Source: Erwinia_E haradaeae_E
Lineage (GTDB): Bacteria > Pseudomonadota > Gammaproteobacteria > Enterobacterales > Enterobacteriaceae
Direction: 5' to 3'
Length of the DNA: 64,000 bases
NCBI RefSeq assembly: GCF_900699015.1
Contig: NZ_LR217737.1
Coordinates: forward strand, 372,001 to 436,000
The notes under the pieces: generated by a model
Told to the model about the DNA's origin: nothing
Databases searched by the model: none
What the model saw: the letters and a program-made list of their open reading frames with translations, nothing else
In this document: positions 54,133 to 62,794 of the stretch, in pieces
How positions within the stretch are numbered: the first letter of the stretch is position 1
Layout of the letters: each line of letters begins with the position of its first letter
Made by a program: the position numbers and the translations under genes

Positions 54133-54207
54133 AAATATCAGGATTATAGTATAAATATTTGATTTGTAAAGATTGTCTCTTAAATTTAGAGAATTAACTG
54201 TTCAATA

Positions 54208-55599
54208 TTATTGTATACCAATCATTTTCTGAGGTTGAACCCAGGTGTCAAATTCTTCGGGGGTAAGATATCCAAGTTGTATCGCAGCTTCTTTTAATTT
54301 TAATCCTTCTTTATGTGCTTTGTTAGCTATCTCTGCTGCCTTATCATATCCAATATGGGTATTGAGTGCAGTGACAAGCATCAATGATTCATTTAGAAAA
54401 TGTGCAATACGAGTATGATTTGGTATAATCCCTTGTGCACAGTGTTGATTAAAGCTATTGATACCATCGGATAAAATCCGTATAGACTGTAAAAAATTAT
54501 AAATAATCATAGGTCGATAAACATTTAATTCCAAGTTTCCTGATGCTCCTCCTATACTGATAGCTACGTCATTACCCATAATTTGACAGCAAATCATTGT
54601 TAGTGCTTCGCACTGAGTTGGATTAACTTTACCTGGCATAATAGAGCTACCTGGCTCATTTTCAGGAAGTATTATTTCACCAATTCCACAGCGTGGACCG
54701 GAGGCAAGTAATCGTATATCATTACTAATCTTCATTAGAGAGACTGCTAGTCCTTTAAGTGCTCCATGTGAATTGACTATAGCATCACAGGTTGCTAGAG
54801 CTTCAAATTTATTTACTGCGGTTATGAAATTTATACCAGTAATTGAAGATAACTCCTTAGCAACACTTACAGCATACTCAGGATGAGTATTTAGACCATT
54901 TCCAACAGCTGTCCCTCCTATAGCGAGTTCTGAAAGATAAGGTATACTATTGATAATATGATTCAGATTGTGTTTTAGCATTGCAGCCCACCCTGAGAAT
55001 TCTTGCCCTAATGTCAACGGCGTAGCATCTTGTAAATGCGTTCGTCCAGTTTTAATTATATCTTGAAAGTCTACTGATTTGAGGTAGAGTGTATTTTTGA
55101 GCATTTTGATAGATGGAATTAACTTTTTATATAGGGCTGTAACTGCCGCAATATGCATGGCAGAGGGGAACACATCGTTAGAACTCTGACTATGATTTAC
55201 ATGATCATTTGGGTGCACTAATCGTAATATACCTCGCTCTCCTCCTAAAATTTCGCTAGCGCGATTAGCTAATACCTCATTCATATTCATATTAGTTTGT
55301 GTTCCAGATCCAGTCTGCCAGATTGATAGTGGAAATTGATTCCAGTGTTGATTACTAATTATTTCATCAGCTGCTTGAATAACTGCATGTGCAATATTAA
55401 GAGGTAAAGCGCCTAAATCTGCATTAACTTTAGCTGCAGCACGTTTGACTAACGCTAACGCATATATAAATTCTAGAGGCATTTTTTCTGTAGAGATTAA
55501 AAAATATGATAATGAACGTTGTGTTTGTGCCCCCCAAAGTTGATCTGAAGATATTGCTATAGTTCCCATAGAATCTTTTTCAATACGAATTTTTGGCAT
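54208..55599 (-). CDS. fumC: FumC, class II fumarate hydratase
   Basis: FumC hydrates fumarate to malate without an iron-sulfur cluster. The product from the ATG at 55599 is 463 residues (467 in E. coli). Conserved elements are KDSMGTIAI, QTGSGTQTNMNMNEVLANRA, the substrate-binding KTGRTHLQDATPLTLGQE, and the superfamily signature GSSIMPGKVNPTQCE (near residue 317). The start has AAGGA about 8 bases ahead; a TTG two codons upstream is in frame but less suited. It faces glmS convergently, with only 75 bases between stops. The four C-terminal residues of the E. coli enzyme beyond MIGIQ are absent. Confidence 0.96.
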   Translation of the reverse strand: MPKIRIEKDSMGTIAISSDQLWGAQTQRSLSYFLISTEKMPLEFIYALALVKRAAAKVNADLGALPLNIAHAVIQAADEIISNQHWNQFPLSIWQTGSGTQTNMNMNEVLANRASEILGGERGILRLVHPNDHVNHSQSSNDVFPSAMHIAAVTALYKKLIPSIKMLKNTLYLKSVDFQDIIKTGRTHLQDATPLTLGQEFSGWAAMLKHNLNHIINSIPYLSELAIGGTAVGNGLNTHPEYAVSVAKELSSITGINFITAVNKFEALATCDAIVNSHGALKGLAVSLMKISNDIRLLASGPRCGIGEIILPENEPGSSIMPGKVNPTQCEALTMICCQIMGNDVAISIGGASGNLELNVYRPMIIYNFLQSIRILSDGINSFNQHCAQGIIPNHTRIAHFLNESLMLVTALNTHIGYDKAAEIANKAHKEGLKLKEAAIQLGYLTPEEFDTWVQPQKMIGIQ

Positions 55600-58384
55600 T
55601 ATCAAATTCCTTAAATATTTCTATTAGCATAATATACTTCTGTATTATTAATACAGATGTGAATTACGGTATAGTTATATGCTATAATATAATTATATTT
55701 TTAAATAATTTTAAAATAGTTTAGTCATCATTTCATAAAATTATTGTTACAGTGATTTATAATATCTAAAATGAAGTCTTCTTAGCTAGAATTCACATAG
55801 GATCTATAATGCAGAATAAAATACTAATTATATTGAAGTTATTCATTATACCTATAATGTAGCAAATCTATACGGAATTGATGAAATGTTTTTGATATAT
55901 CACATGATGATATCAAATTCATTATGAATCATGTAATCAAGTAAGAATAATTATAATTTCATTACCGTGATTAATTCTAAATTTAAAAAATGTGTATAGA
56001 TTACCTAAATAGATTTCTTTTTATATTTAGATTTACAGTAGTTTATGACAGTAGAGGAACAAAGAAGATATACATGGATTATTTATTCTTGAAAGATAGA
56101 ATAAAATTTTAAAAGTTTAGAGCAGATCCTATCTATAAAATACAGAAAATTATTAGATTAAGTTGGGCTCGATCGATGTAATAGGTCGAAAGCATAATAA
56201 TGCAAAAGATATAGCCTATTGCTTGATCAGAAAGATTAATTTTATCAATTTAATATATAGTCTATTAAAATCATTAATAAAGTTAGAACAGTGTGTCCTG
56301 TCATTAAAATGATAATTAAAATATCTGATTACAATATCGTTATCATATCTATTGCACTATCATAATTAGTTTTATAATATCGCCCATGGTGTATAGGAAG
56401 GTCAAATAGTAGTTATTCAATTGTGAATTATACATGTATGAATTAGATCTTTCGTTCATTTTTTTAAAAAATTATAAATATCATTATTTATGTATTTTAT
56501 AAATATACTATTTATTTTTTTAATCTTTAGTATTTATTATTCTCACACTGATTATAGAACAAGTGTGTTATTTAGTATTTTTACTTGAGTTTCCATATTA
56601 ATAATCATTAGTCAATATGGTCAGTCATTCATAAATATTTTCTAATTTTCACTTCTTAATGAATAGTAAAATATTTTGATTGTTCATCATATGCATTCTT
56701 CTATAATATAGATAAGGGTGATTTCTGTTATATCTATATTTTATCTTAACTTAGGTGAGAACGATGATATCAAGATTTTGGATGGAAAGGTATTAATATT
56801 TGTGAGGTTTTTATTTTAAATAGGTAAAAAAATAATATATGATATGAGTTATTTTCCATTTTTTCTATTTAGTTCAGTTCTATAAAAAAGTTATAGCACA
56901 TTATTTGGGTGATTATTATTAAATATAATATCATTTAGCTTATTTTCCTTATGAAAAACTCTAAATATATCTAAATCAGACTATCATAATTTATTATCTT
57001 CTATTGTATATAGACTGTTAAATATTGAGTTATGTGGTGATTTAATATTATATTAATATAATATTAATTATAAAAATTTTTATCAGTTGTTAATTATCGA
57101 ATATTCAAGATTAAGTTAATAGAAGTGCTGTAATTTGCTGTGAAAGATTATAGGCAAAAACAAGTAGGATTTATGTTTTAAAATTAACCCAAGATAGTAA
57201 TGGGTCTTTTATATTTGGTTTCAATACATTACTCTTCAATAATGCGCTCTGTTCTCGGATGGATCGATTCACTTGTAAATATTGATTAATGATTTCACAT
57301 GGTATATTGAGAATCTTTTCATCCTGTAATCCAGGTCAATGAGTTTAGAGGTTCGCGGTAAAATTTGCACGCCATAAATTATTGAAGGAAACAAGTTGTT
57401 TTACAAACTGTGTAACCTTTGTCTTCTATTTACATGAAACACAATATGAATATCGGTTTTTTTATTTATAATATTTGGCAAAAATCTAATAACTGTTTCT
57501 GCACTATGATATGCACCTTCTACTAATCCCGACGTGACTTCAATAATACGATAATTGGATTTTCATCTGCTCAAGTTCGTTTTATTTTTCACGTATAAAA
57601 TCAGCTAGCACTATGTCTGCTTTTTTTAAAGTAGTTGTTTTGCATGTCTTATTCTTCTATTGACCTCTCATAAGTCGATTGAGTGTAATAAAGATAACTG
57701 AAGTTTGATAATCGTTCTTATCAGATTGTCTATGTTATGCTAAACGTACAGAAATAAACTGATAATTACAGTAATTATTTTCTACGGATAGTTCACTTAT
57801 AGCTAAGTAATACAACTTGTCTTGGAGTGTCGAGTCTTACACTCTAGTAATCCATAATATACATTATTTATTATAGATAATTTTTTTAGATTTCATTTAA
57901 GAAAATCTGCGTTAATATACATCTTTTTATTTGTATTAATAATCGGTTGGATACCAATTGATGTATATTTATTTCGTAATTATGATAGGACTATCATATA
58001 GATATATCTATATGGGCTTCATTCTTATAAAACTCTGAATTTTGAGAAAATATCTATAAATAAACAATAATATGTTATTAATTAAATAAATAAAAATTAT
58101 GTCAATAATATACTATAACTTATGTTAAGTAACTCAATAATGATTGCAGATCAATATATACTATGTTAATAGGTTTAAATAGATTTGATTGCAAATTACA
58201 TTTTTTTTAATATTTTGAAGAATTAATTTATAGAAGGTCTTGATTTTTATAGCATCTAAAGTATAGTAGTTTATGATAATAATTACTAATAATTACTTTT
58301 CGATTTGTAATTTAGATTTATAAAAACGTAATATTGATTAAAATAGTTTAATTTATTTTCTATGTTCATTATTTTGGAGTTAAA
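55600..58384. other. 2.8 kb region without intact genes
   Basis: Mostly A+T-rich eroded DNA between fumC (minus) and the peroxiredoxin gene (plus). A patch at 57170-57835 is a recognisable decaying reading frame on the minus strand, listed separately. A second small patch near 56150-56290 has a 60-odd-codon open stretch on the plus strand (IDVIGRKHNNAKDIAYCLIRK) that I cannot assign. Confidence 0.55.
57170..57835 (-). pseudogene. unidentified pseudogene, minus strand
   Basis: The minus strand here reads as a broken protein of roughly 220 codons, richer in G+C than its surroundings. Pieces in order are LQDKLYYLAISELSVENNY, TLKKADIVLADFIREK, then after a frameshift NYRIIEVTSGLVEGAYHSAE followed by TVIRFLPNI and DIHIVFHVNRRQR, then after another shift NNLWRANFTANL, EKILNIPCEIINQYLQVNRS and a tail LLKSNVLKPNIKDPLLSWVNF. 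The frame is interrupted by at least five stops and two frameshifts, so it is dead, but the long clean stretches say the loss was recent compared with neighbouring DNA. I do not recognise the family; no function is proposed. Confidence 0.6.
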
Positions 58385-58987
58385 ATGGTATTAGTCAGTC
58401 GTTTTGCCCCTGATTTTACAGCTTCTGTTGTTCTAGGAAATGGTGACATTATAGAAAGGTTTAACTTTTCAGACTTTACTTCTGGTAAAACCTGTGTTCT
58501 TTTTTTTTGGCCCATGGATTTCACCTTTGTATGTCCGTCGGAATTAATCTCTTTTGATAAGAGATATTTAGAATTTCAACAGCGTTCTGTAGAAGTAATT
58601 GGTGTTTCTTTTGATTCAGTATTTGTACATAGAGCGTGGCGCAACACTCCGATAAACAAAGGAGGAATAGGTCCAGTTCGATACATAATGGTGTCTGATA
58701 TTAAACGTGAAATTCAGAAATCTTGGGGCATTGAGCATCACGATGCAGGTATGGCATTACGTGGCTCTTTTCTTATTGATCAGAAAAGAGTGGTACGGCA
58801 TCAAGTTGTTAATGATTTACCATTTGGACGTAATGTTGATGAAATGCTGCGTATGGTGGATGCGTTACAGTTCCATGAAATGCATGGGGAAGTATGCCCA
58901 GCACAGTGGGAAAAAGGAAAAGATGCTATAAAGCCATCTGCTGATGGTATTGTTAAATATTTATCTAAAAACTTAAATCAGCTTTGA
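58385..58987 (+). CDS. tsaA: 2-Cys peroxiredoxin (AhpC/TsaA family)
   Basis: This 200-residue protein is a typical 2-Cys peroxiredoxin that reduces hydrogen peroxide and organic peroxides in the cytoplasm. The peroxidatic cysteine is Cys50 in DFTFVCPSEL, and the resolving cysteine is Cys171 in GEVCPAQW; the active-site Thr and the conserved Arg near residue 126 (GMALRGSFLID) are in place. The long C-terminal tail after VCPAQW and the YF-like motif region (IVKYLSKN) place it with the Prx1/TsaA group found in Yersinia, Serratia and Buchnera rather than with E. coli AhpC (187 residues), which needs AhpF. No ahpF is near, so a thioredoxin system is the likely reductant. A GGAG ribosome-binding site lies 8 bases upstream. 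Confidence 0.94.
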   Translation: MVLVSRFAPDFTASVVLGNGDIIERFNFSDFTSGKTCVLFFWPMDFTFVCPSELISFDKRYLEFQQRSVEVIGVSFDSVFVHRAWRNTPINKGGIGPVRYIMVSDIKREIQKSWGIEHHDAGMALRGSFLIDQKRVVRHQVVNDLPFGRNVDEMLRMVDALQFHEMHGEVCPAQWEKGKDAIKPSADGIVKYLSKNLNQL

Positions 58988-59376
58988 TGATTTAAGTGAC
59001 AAGCATATATTCTTAGAATTTATAATGCGAAAAAGTTTTAATGAAAGGCGGATCTTTTATGTTGAGTAATTTTACTAGTTTGTAGATTGTTTTTATTTAA
59101 TTCAAATTATTATTGAATGAATTATATAATTATAAATTAGTTATTAATTTAAGGTCTTATCCTTAATACAGACTATCTCATGAGATAGTCTGTATTAAGG
59201 ATATTAGATACATTCTCTTGATGGTCTAGAGAAAACAGTTATCTTCTATATAGAATCATTATGTATGTGAAACAACATATTTAATTTTAGGTAGATTGAT
59301 AAACGAGCGTTCTGTCTATCAGATAGATGATATCTTTATTATTTTTGTTATATTCTAAAAATAATTTGAGAATTTT
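58988..59376. other. 389-base spacer between peroxiredoxin gene and ribF
   Basis: No gene seen. In enterics rpsT lies upstream of ribF in the opposite direction; it is not recognisable here. The spacer contains a perfect 46-base palindrome. Confidence 0.55.
59158..59203. repeat. perfect 46-base palindrome
   Basis: The arm 59158-59180 (TATCCTTAATACAGACTATC then TCA) is the exact reverse complement of 59181-59203, with no spacer. There is no T-run beside it, so a classical terminator is unlikely, although it lies about 170 bases after the peroxiredoxin stop and 170 bases before ribF. Confidence 0.9.
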
Positions 59377-60327
59377 ATGCAGTTAATACGTGGGATACAC
59401 AATCTTCGAAAACATCATCAAGGTTGTGTGTTGACTGTTGGGAATTTTGACGGTGTGCATCGTGGTCACCAAGCATTATTAGCACAGCTGTGCTCGGAAG
59501 GTCTTCATCGTAATTTACCAGTCATGGTTATGCTGTTTGAGCCTCAACCGATTGAATTTTTTACCAACAGAAGTTCCCCCGCTCGATTAACAAGGCTTAA
59601 TGAAAAGATACGTCTTTTAAAAAAGACGGGTGTGGATCTAGTTCTCTGTATTCGTTTTGATCATAATTTTAGTGACTATAGTGCACAAGATTTTATCGCT
59701 GAAATTTTAGTAAAAAAACTTAATATACAGTTACTTGTAGTTGGTAGTGATTTTCAATTTGGGGTTGATCGATCTGGTGACTTTGCTTTATTAAAGCAAG
59801 AAAGTATACGTTATGGTTTTGGTATTATAAGTGCTCAAACTTTTTTTTATTCTAAGGAGCGTATTAGTAGTACAATAATACGTCGTGTGTTAGCTAAAGA
59901 TAATTTTGAATTAGCTCAGAGATTGTTAGGACGACCATTTAGTATATCTGGTCGAGTAGTACATGGTGAAGAATTAGGTCGAATTATTGGGTTTCCTACT
60001 GCTAATATATCCTTATGTCGAACTGTTTCACCTGTTACAGGGGTGTATGCTGTTCATGTACAAGGCTGTCATGACCAGGTGTTATCTGGTATAGCAAATA
60101 TTGGGATTCGCCCCACTTTCAACTTGGGGATTCAGCAGTTAGAGGTGCATCTTTTTGATTTTTCTTTAGACATATATGGTCGATATATAGAAGTTATTAT
60201 TTTAAATAAAATACGTACTGAGCAGTGTTTTAATTCAATAAATGCGCTAAGAAATCAGATTAAAAATGACATTGTAACTGCTAGATATTTTTTTAAAAAT
60301 AGACGTTCAATAGGGTTAATTACTTAA
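59377..60327 (+). CDS. ribF: RibF, bifunctional riboflavin kinase / FAD synthetase
   Basis: RibF converts riboflavin to FMN and FMN to FAD. The 316-residue product (313 in E. coli) has the N-terminal nucleotidyltransferase domain with VGNFDGVHRGHQALL (21-35) and the ISSTIIRRVL motif near residue 162. The C-terminal riboflavin kinase domain follows, with GRVVHGEELGRIIGFPTANI (about 189-208), the substrate-binding PTAN and GIANIGIRPTF. A TTTGAGAATTTT leader gives GAG about 8 bases before the ATG. In enterics ileS and lspA follow ribF; here they do not, as tusDCB comes next. Confidence 0.97.
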   Translation: MQLIRGIHNLRKHHQGCVLTVGNFDGVHRGHQALLAQLCSEGLHRNLPVMVMLFEPQPIEFFTNRSSPARLTRLNEKIRLLKKTGVDLVLCIRFDHNFSDYSAQDFIAEILVKKLNIQLLVVGSDFQFGVDRSGDFALLKQESIRYGFGIISAQTFFYSKERISSTIIRRVLAKDNFELAQRLLGRPFSISGRVVHGEELGRIIGFPTANISLCRTVSPVTGVYAVHVQGCHDQVLSGIANIGIRPTFNLGIQQLEVHLFDFSLDIYGRYIEVIILNKIRTEQCFNSINALRNQIKNDIVTARYFFKNRRSIGLIT

Positions 60328-60550
60328 ATTTCATTGGATTCGTAGACTTTATAAAGAAGAATCTGAAAAACTTAAATTTCAATAAAATTATAAAGTTATT
60401 TTAATAATAAACACATTTGAATATAATTCTGTCTATTATAAAGCTCAATCTATTTAGATAATACAATAATGATGTTCAAAAAATAGAAATAAGTCAATCG
60501 TTATTTTATGACAATATTTCGGAATATAAGCAAGGTATAAAAGATAACGT

Positions 60551-60937
60551 ATGCGTTTTTGTCTGATGGTAACCGGACCTGCTTACGGTACTCAACGTGC
60601 TAGTACAGCTTGGTTATTTGCTAATGAGTTAGTAAAGCAATCACATATCATTACTAGTATCTTTTTTTATTGCGAGGGTGTACTAAACGCAAGTGCATTG
60701 AACTGTCCAAGTAGTGATGAAGTCGATCTGACTCGTTGTTGGCAGGAATTATCTAAACAACATGCTGTTATATTGAATATTTGTATTGCGGCAGCTTTGC
60801 GTCGAGGAGTCTGTAATCAAAAAGAAGCACGGCGTTTTGGTTTACCATCGGCTAATCTAGCTTCTGGTTTTCAGTTAACGGGTTTAGGTGCGTTAGCTGA
60901 AGCAGTATTAAGTTGTGATCGAATGGTACAATTCTAA
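60551..60937 (+). CDS. tusD: TusD, sulfurtransferase subunit for tRNA 2-thiolation
   Basis: TusD, with TusC and TusB, forms the complex that relays sulfur from TusA to TusE and MnmA for 2-thiouridine at U34 of tRNA Lys, Glu and Gln. The 128-residue product matches the E. coli protein in length and sequence: MRFCLMVTGPAYGTQRAS at the start, the persulfide-accepting Cys78 in LNICIAAALRRG and the end GLGALAEAVLSCDRMVQF. It opens the tusD-tusC-tusB-rpsL-rpsG-fusA run found in enterics. The tusC start overlaps its stop by one base (TAATG). Confidence 0.96.
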   Translation: MRFCLMVTGPAYGTQRASTAWLFANELVKQSHIITSIFFYCEGVLNASALNCPSSDEVDLTRCWQELSKQHAVILNICIAAALRRGVCNQKEARRFGLPSANLASGFQLTGLGALAEAVLSCDRMVQF

Positions 60938-61296
60938 TGAATTCGATTGCTTTTATTTTTACACGAGGCCCACATGGATCTAGCTTTGGTCGTGAAGGTT
61001 TAGATTCAATCTTAGCATTATTATCTTTTAGTGATAAGATTGCCTTGTTTTTTGTTAGTGATGGCGTATTACAATTAACTACTAATCAAAAACCACATTT
61101 AATTTTAGCACGTGATTATATTTCTACGTTTAGTATTCTTTCCTTATACGAAATAAAAAGATTTTACATCTGCTCAGCCGCGTTAATTGAACGTGGTCTA
61201 ACTATCAACACTTCAAATATATTGGGTGCTGATATATTATCTCCACGGACACTTCGTATAATGTTAAATGATTATCATCGACTGATTACTTTTTAA
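60937..61296 (+). CDS. tusC: TusC, sulfurtransferase complex subunit
   Basis: TusC is a structural subunit of the TusBCD heterohexamer. The 119-residue product has the DsrF-like fold signature with IAFIFTRGPHGSSFGREGLDSILALLSF at the start, and ends with ILSPRTLRIMLNDYHRLITF, both typical of the family. Its ATG shares one base with the tusD stop, and tusB begins 12 bases after it, so all three are made from one transcript. Length is as in E. coli (119). Confidence 0.95.
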   Translation: MNSIAFIFTRGPHGSSFGREGLDSILALLSFSDKIALFFVSDGVLQLTTNQKPHLILARDYISTFSILSLYEIKRFYICSAALIERGLTINTSNILGADILSPRTLRIMLNDYHRLITF

Positions 61297-61308
61297 GTTC
61301 ATAATATT

Positions 61309-61596
61309 ATGCTACATACCTTAACAACATCACCATTTCGTTGCGATCTGTCTGCGATACGACGTTTGATAGCTGTGGATGATCATGTATTATTGCTTGA
61401 GGATGGGGTGATTTTTGCATTAGAAGGAACTAAAAGTCTTTTAATGTTAATAAACACTTCTGCTTACGTGTATGCATTAAAAGTCGATCTCTTGGCTCGT
61501 GGTTTAATTAGTCACATTTCATCTCAAGTTAAAATTATTAGTTATACTGACTTTGTGACGCTGACATTACAACATCCACAACAGATATCCTGGTAA
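61309..61596 (+). CDS. tusB: TusB, sulfurtransferase complex subunit
   Basis: TusB is the third subunit of the TusBCD complex. The 95-residue product (E. coli also 95) starts MLHTLTTSPFRCDLSAI and contains DDHVLLLEDGVIFAL, both conserved, and ends with the DFVTLTLQHPQQISW region. It completes the tusDCB set. rpsL follows after about 160 bases that contain its own promoter. Confidence 0.95.
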   Translation: MLHTLTTSPFRCDLSAIRRLIAVDDHVLLLEDGVIFALEGTKSLLMLINTSAYVYALKVDLLARGLISHISSQVKIISYTDFVTLTLQHPQQISW

Positions 61597-61639
61597 ATAT
61601 TAATAGATGTTTTGGTAAATAAGTAATATTGGTTATTTC

Positions 61640-61668
61640 TTGACTCTGTATAAACTTGAATCTAAAAT
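61640..61668 (+). promoter_or_regulatory. sigma-70 promoter of the str operon (rpsL)
   Basis: TTGACT (61640-61645) and TAAAAT (61663-61668) are separated by exactly 17 bases and lie about 90 bases before rpsL. The -10 TAAAAT and the context agree with the str-operon promoter of E. coli. It is the clearest promoter in the window. Confidence 0.75.
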
Positions 61669-61755
61669 GTTATTTTACTACATAATTTAATTTTTTCATA
61701 TCTAAATAGAAATTAAGTAAAAAGAAAATAATATTTAAAGTTCAGGGGTTATGTG

Positions 61756-62130
61756 ATGGCAACAATTAATCAGTTAGTTCGTAAACCACGTATTCGAAAA
61801 GTAGTAAAAAGTAATGTACCTGCATTAGAAGGTTGCCCACAGAAACGTGGTGTATGTACTCGTGTTTATACGACTACACCTAAAAAACCGAATTCTGCTT
61901 TACGTAAAGTATGTCGGGTTCGCTTAACTAATGGCTTTGAAGTAACCTCGTATATAGGAGGTGAAGGCCATAATTTACAGGAACACTCTGTAATCCTTAT
62001 TCGTGGCGGTCGAGTTAAAGATTTGCCTGGTGTTCGTTATCATACAGTTCGTGGGGCGCTAGACTGCTCAGGTGTTAAAGATTGTAAACAGGCCCGTTCT
62101 AAATATGGTGTAAAAAAACCAAAAACTTAA
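61756..62130 (+). CDS. rpsL: Ribosomal protein S12
   Basis: S12 lies at the decoding centre of the 30S subunit. The 124-residue product is nearly identical to the enteric protein: ATINQLVRKPRIRKV at the start, TTPKKPNSALRKVCRV (with the Lys altered in streptomycin-resistant mutants still Lys) and GGRVKDLPGVRYHTVRG. A small change near the end is VKDCKQARSKYG, where E. coli has Arg for Cys. The start is the ATG at 61756, with AGGGG about 8 bases ahead; a GTG just before it is in frame but not needed. First gene of the str operon. Confidence 0.98.
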   Translation: MATINQLVRKPRIRKVVKSNVPALEGCPQKRGVCTRVYTTTPKKPNSALRKVCRVRLTNGFEVTSYIGGEGHNLQEHSVILIRGGRVKDLPGVRYHTVRGALDCSGVKDCKQARSKYGVKKPKT

Positions 62131-62228
62131 CTTTATCTTTGAGGTAAAGGAAAATATTAAGAACTCAAATGTTCTCATGACGCCAATGAGAGTTTTGGGT
62201 GTCTTGAATGAACTACGGAGTATTCCTA
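62131..62228 (+). promoter_or_regulatory. rpsL-rpsG intercistronic region, possible S7 control site
   Basis: In E. coli this spacer (about 96 bases) folds into a structure bound by S7 to repress translation of the operon. Here the spacer is 98 bases, and a stem TCTCAT (62173-62178) with ATGAGA (62186-62191) closes a 7-base loop. The retained length and stem suggest that control persists; the exact fold is not verified. Confidence 0.4.
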
Positions 62229-62699
62229 ATGCCACGTCGTCGTATCATCAGTCAACGTAAAATTCTTCCAGACCCTAAGTTTGGATCTGATCTTTTGGCG
62301 AAATTCATTAATATTCTCATGAAAAATGGTAAGAAATCTATTGCTGAAACTATCGTTTATCATGCACTAGATAGATTATCTAGTCGAGTAAGTAAAGATG
62401 GGTTAGAAATATTTGAAACAGCTCTAGATAATGTGCGTCCAACTGTTGAAGTTAAATCTCGTCGTGTAGGTGGTTCTACTTATCAAGTTCCTGTTGAAGT
62501 TCGTCCGGTGCGTCGTAATACATTAGCAATGCGTTGGATTGTAGAATCTGCGAGAAAGCGTAGTGATAAATCTATGGCGCTTCGTTTAGCACATGAACTT
62601 TCTGAGGCCTCTGAAAATAGAGGTACAGCAGTAAAGAAACGTGAAGATGTACATCGTATGGCTGAGGCTAATAAGGCTTTTGCCCATTACCGATGGTAA
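62229..62699 (+). CDS. rpsG: Ribosomal protein S7
   Basis: S7 initiates assembly of the 30S head and also represses its own operon in E. coli. The 156-residue product begins PRRRIISQRKILPDPKFGSD and includes RPTVEVKSRRVGGSTYQVPVEVRP, ending in KAFAHYRW, the short form found in most bacteria rather than the longer K-12 form. I start at the ATG at 62229, with CGGAG about 12 bases upstream; an earlier in-frame ATG adds seven non-conserved residues. It sits between rpsL and fusA, as expected. Confidence 0.98.
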   Translation: MPRRRIISQRKILPDPKFGSDLLAKFINILMKNGKKSIAETIVYHALDRLSSRVSKDGLEIFETALDNVRPTVEVKSRRVGGSTYQVPVEVRPVRRNTLAMRWIVESARKRSDKSMALRLAHELSEASENRGTAVKKREDVHRMAEANKAFAHYRW

Positions 62700-62794
62700 T
62701 GGCGATCTATTTATGATTAGTCCATAGTAAAATATATTATAAATATATCACTAGGATTAACTAACTGAAAATGTTCCAGAATCAGAGGAAGCAC

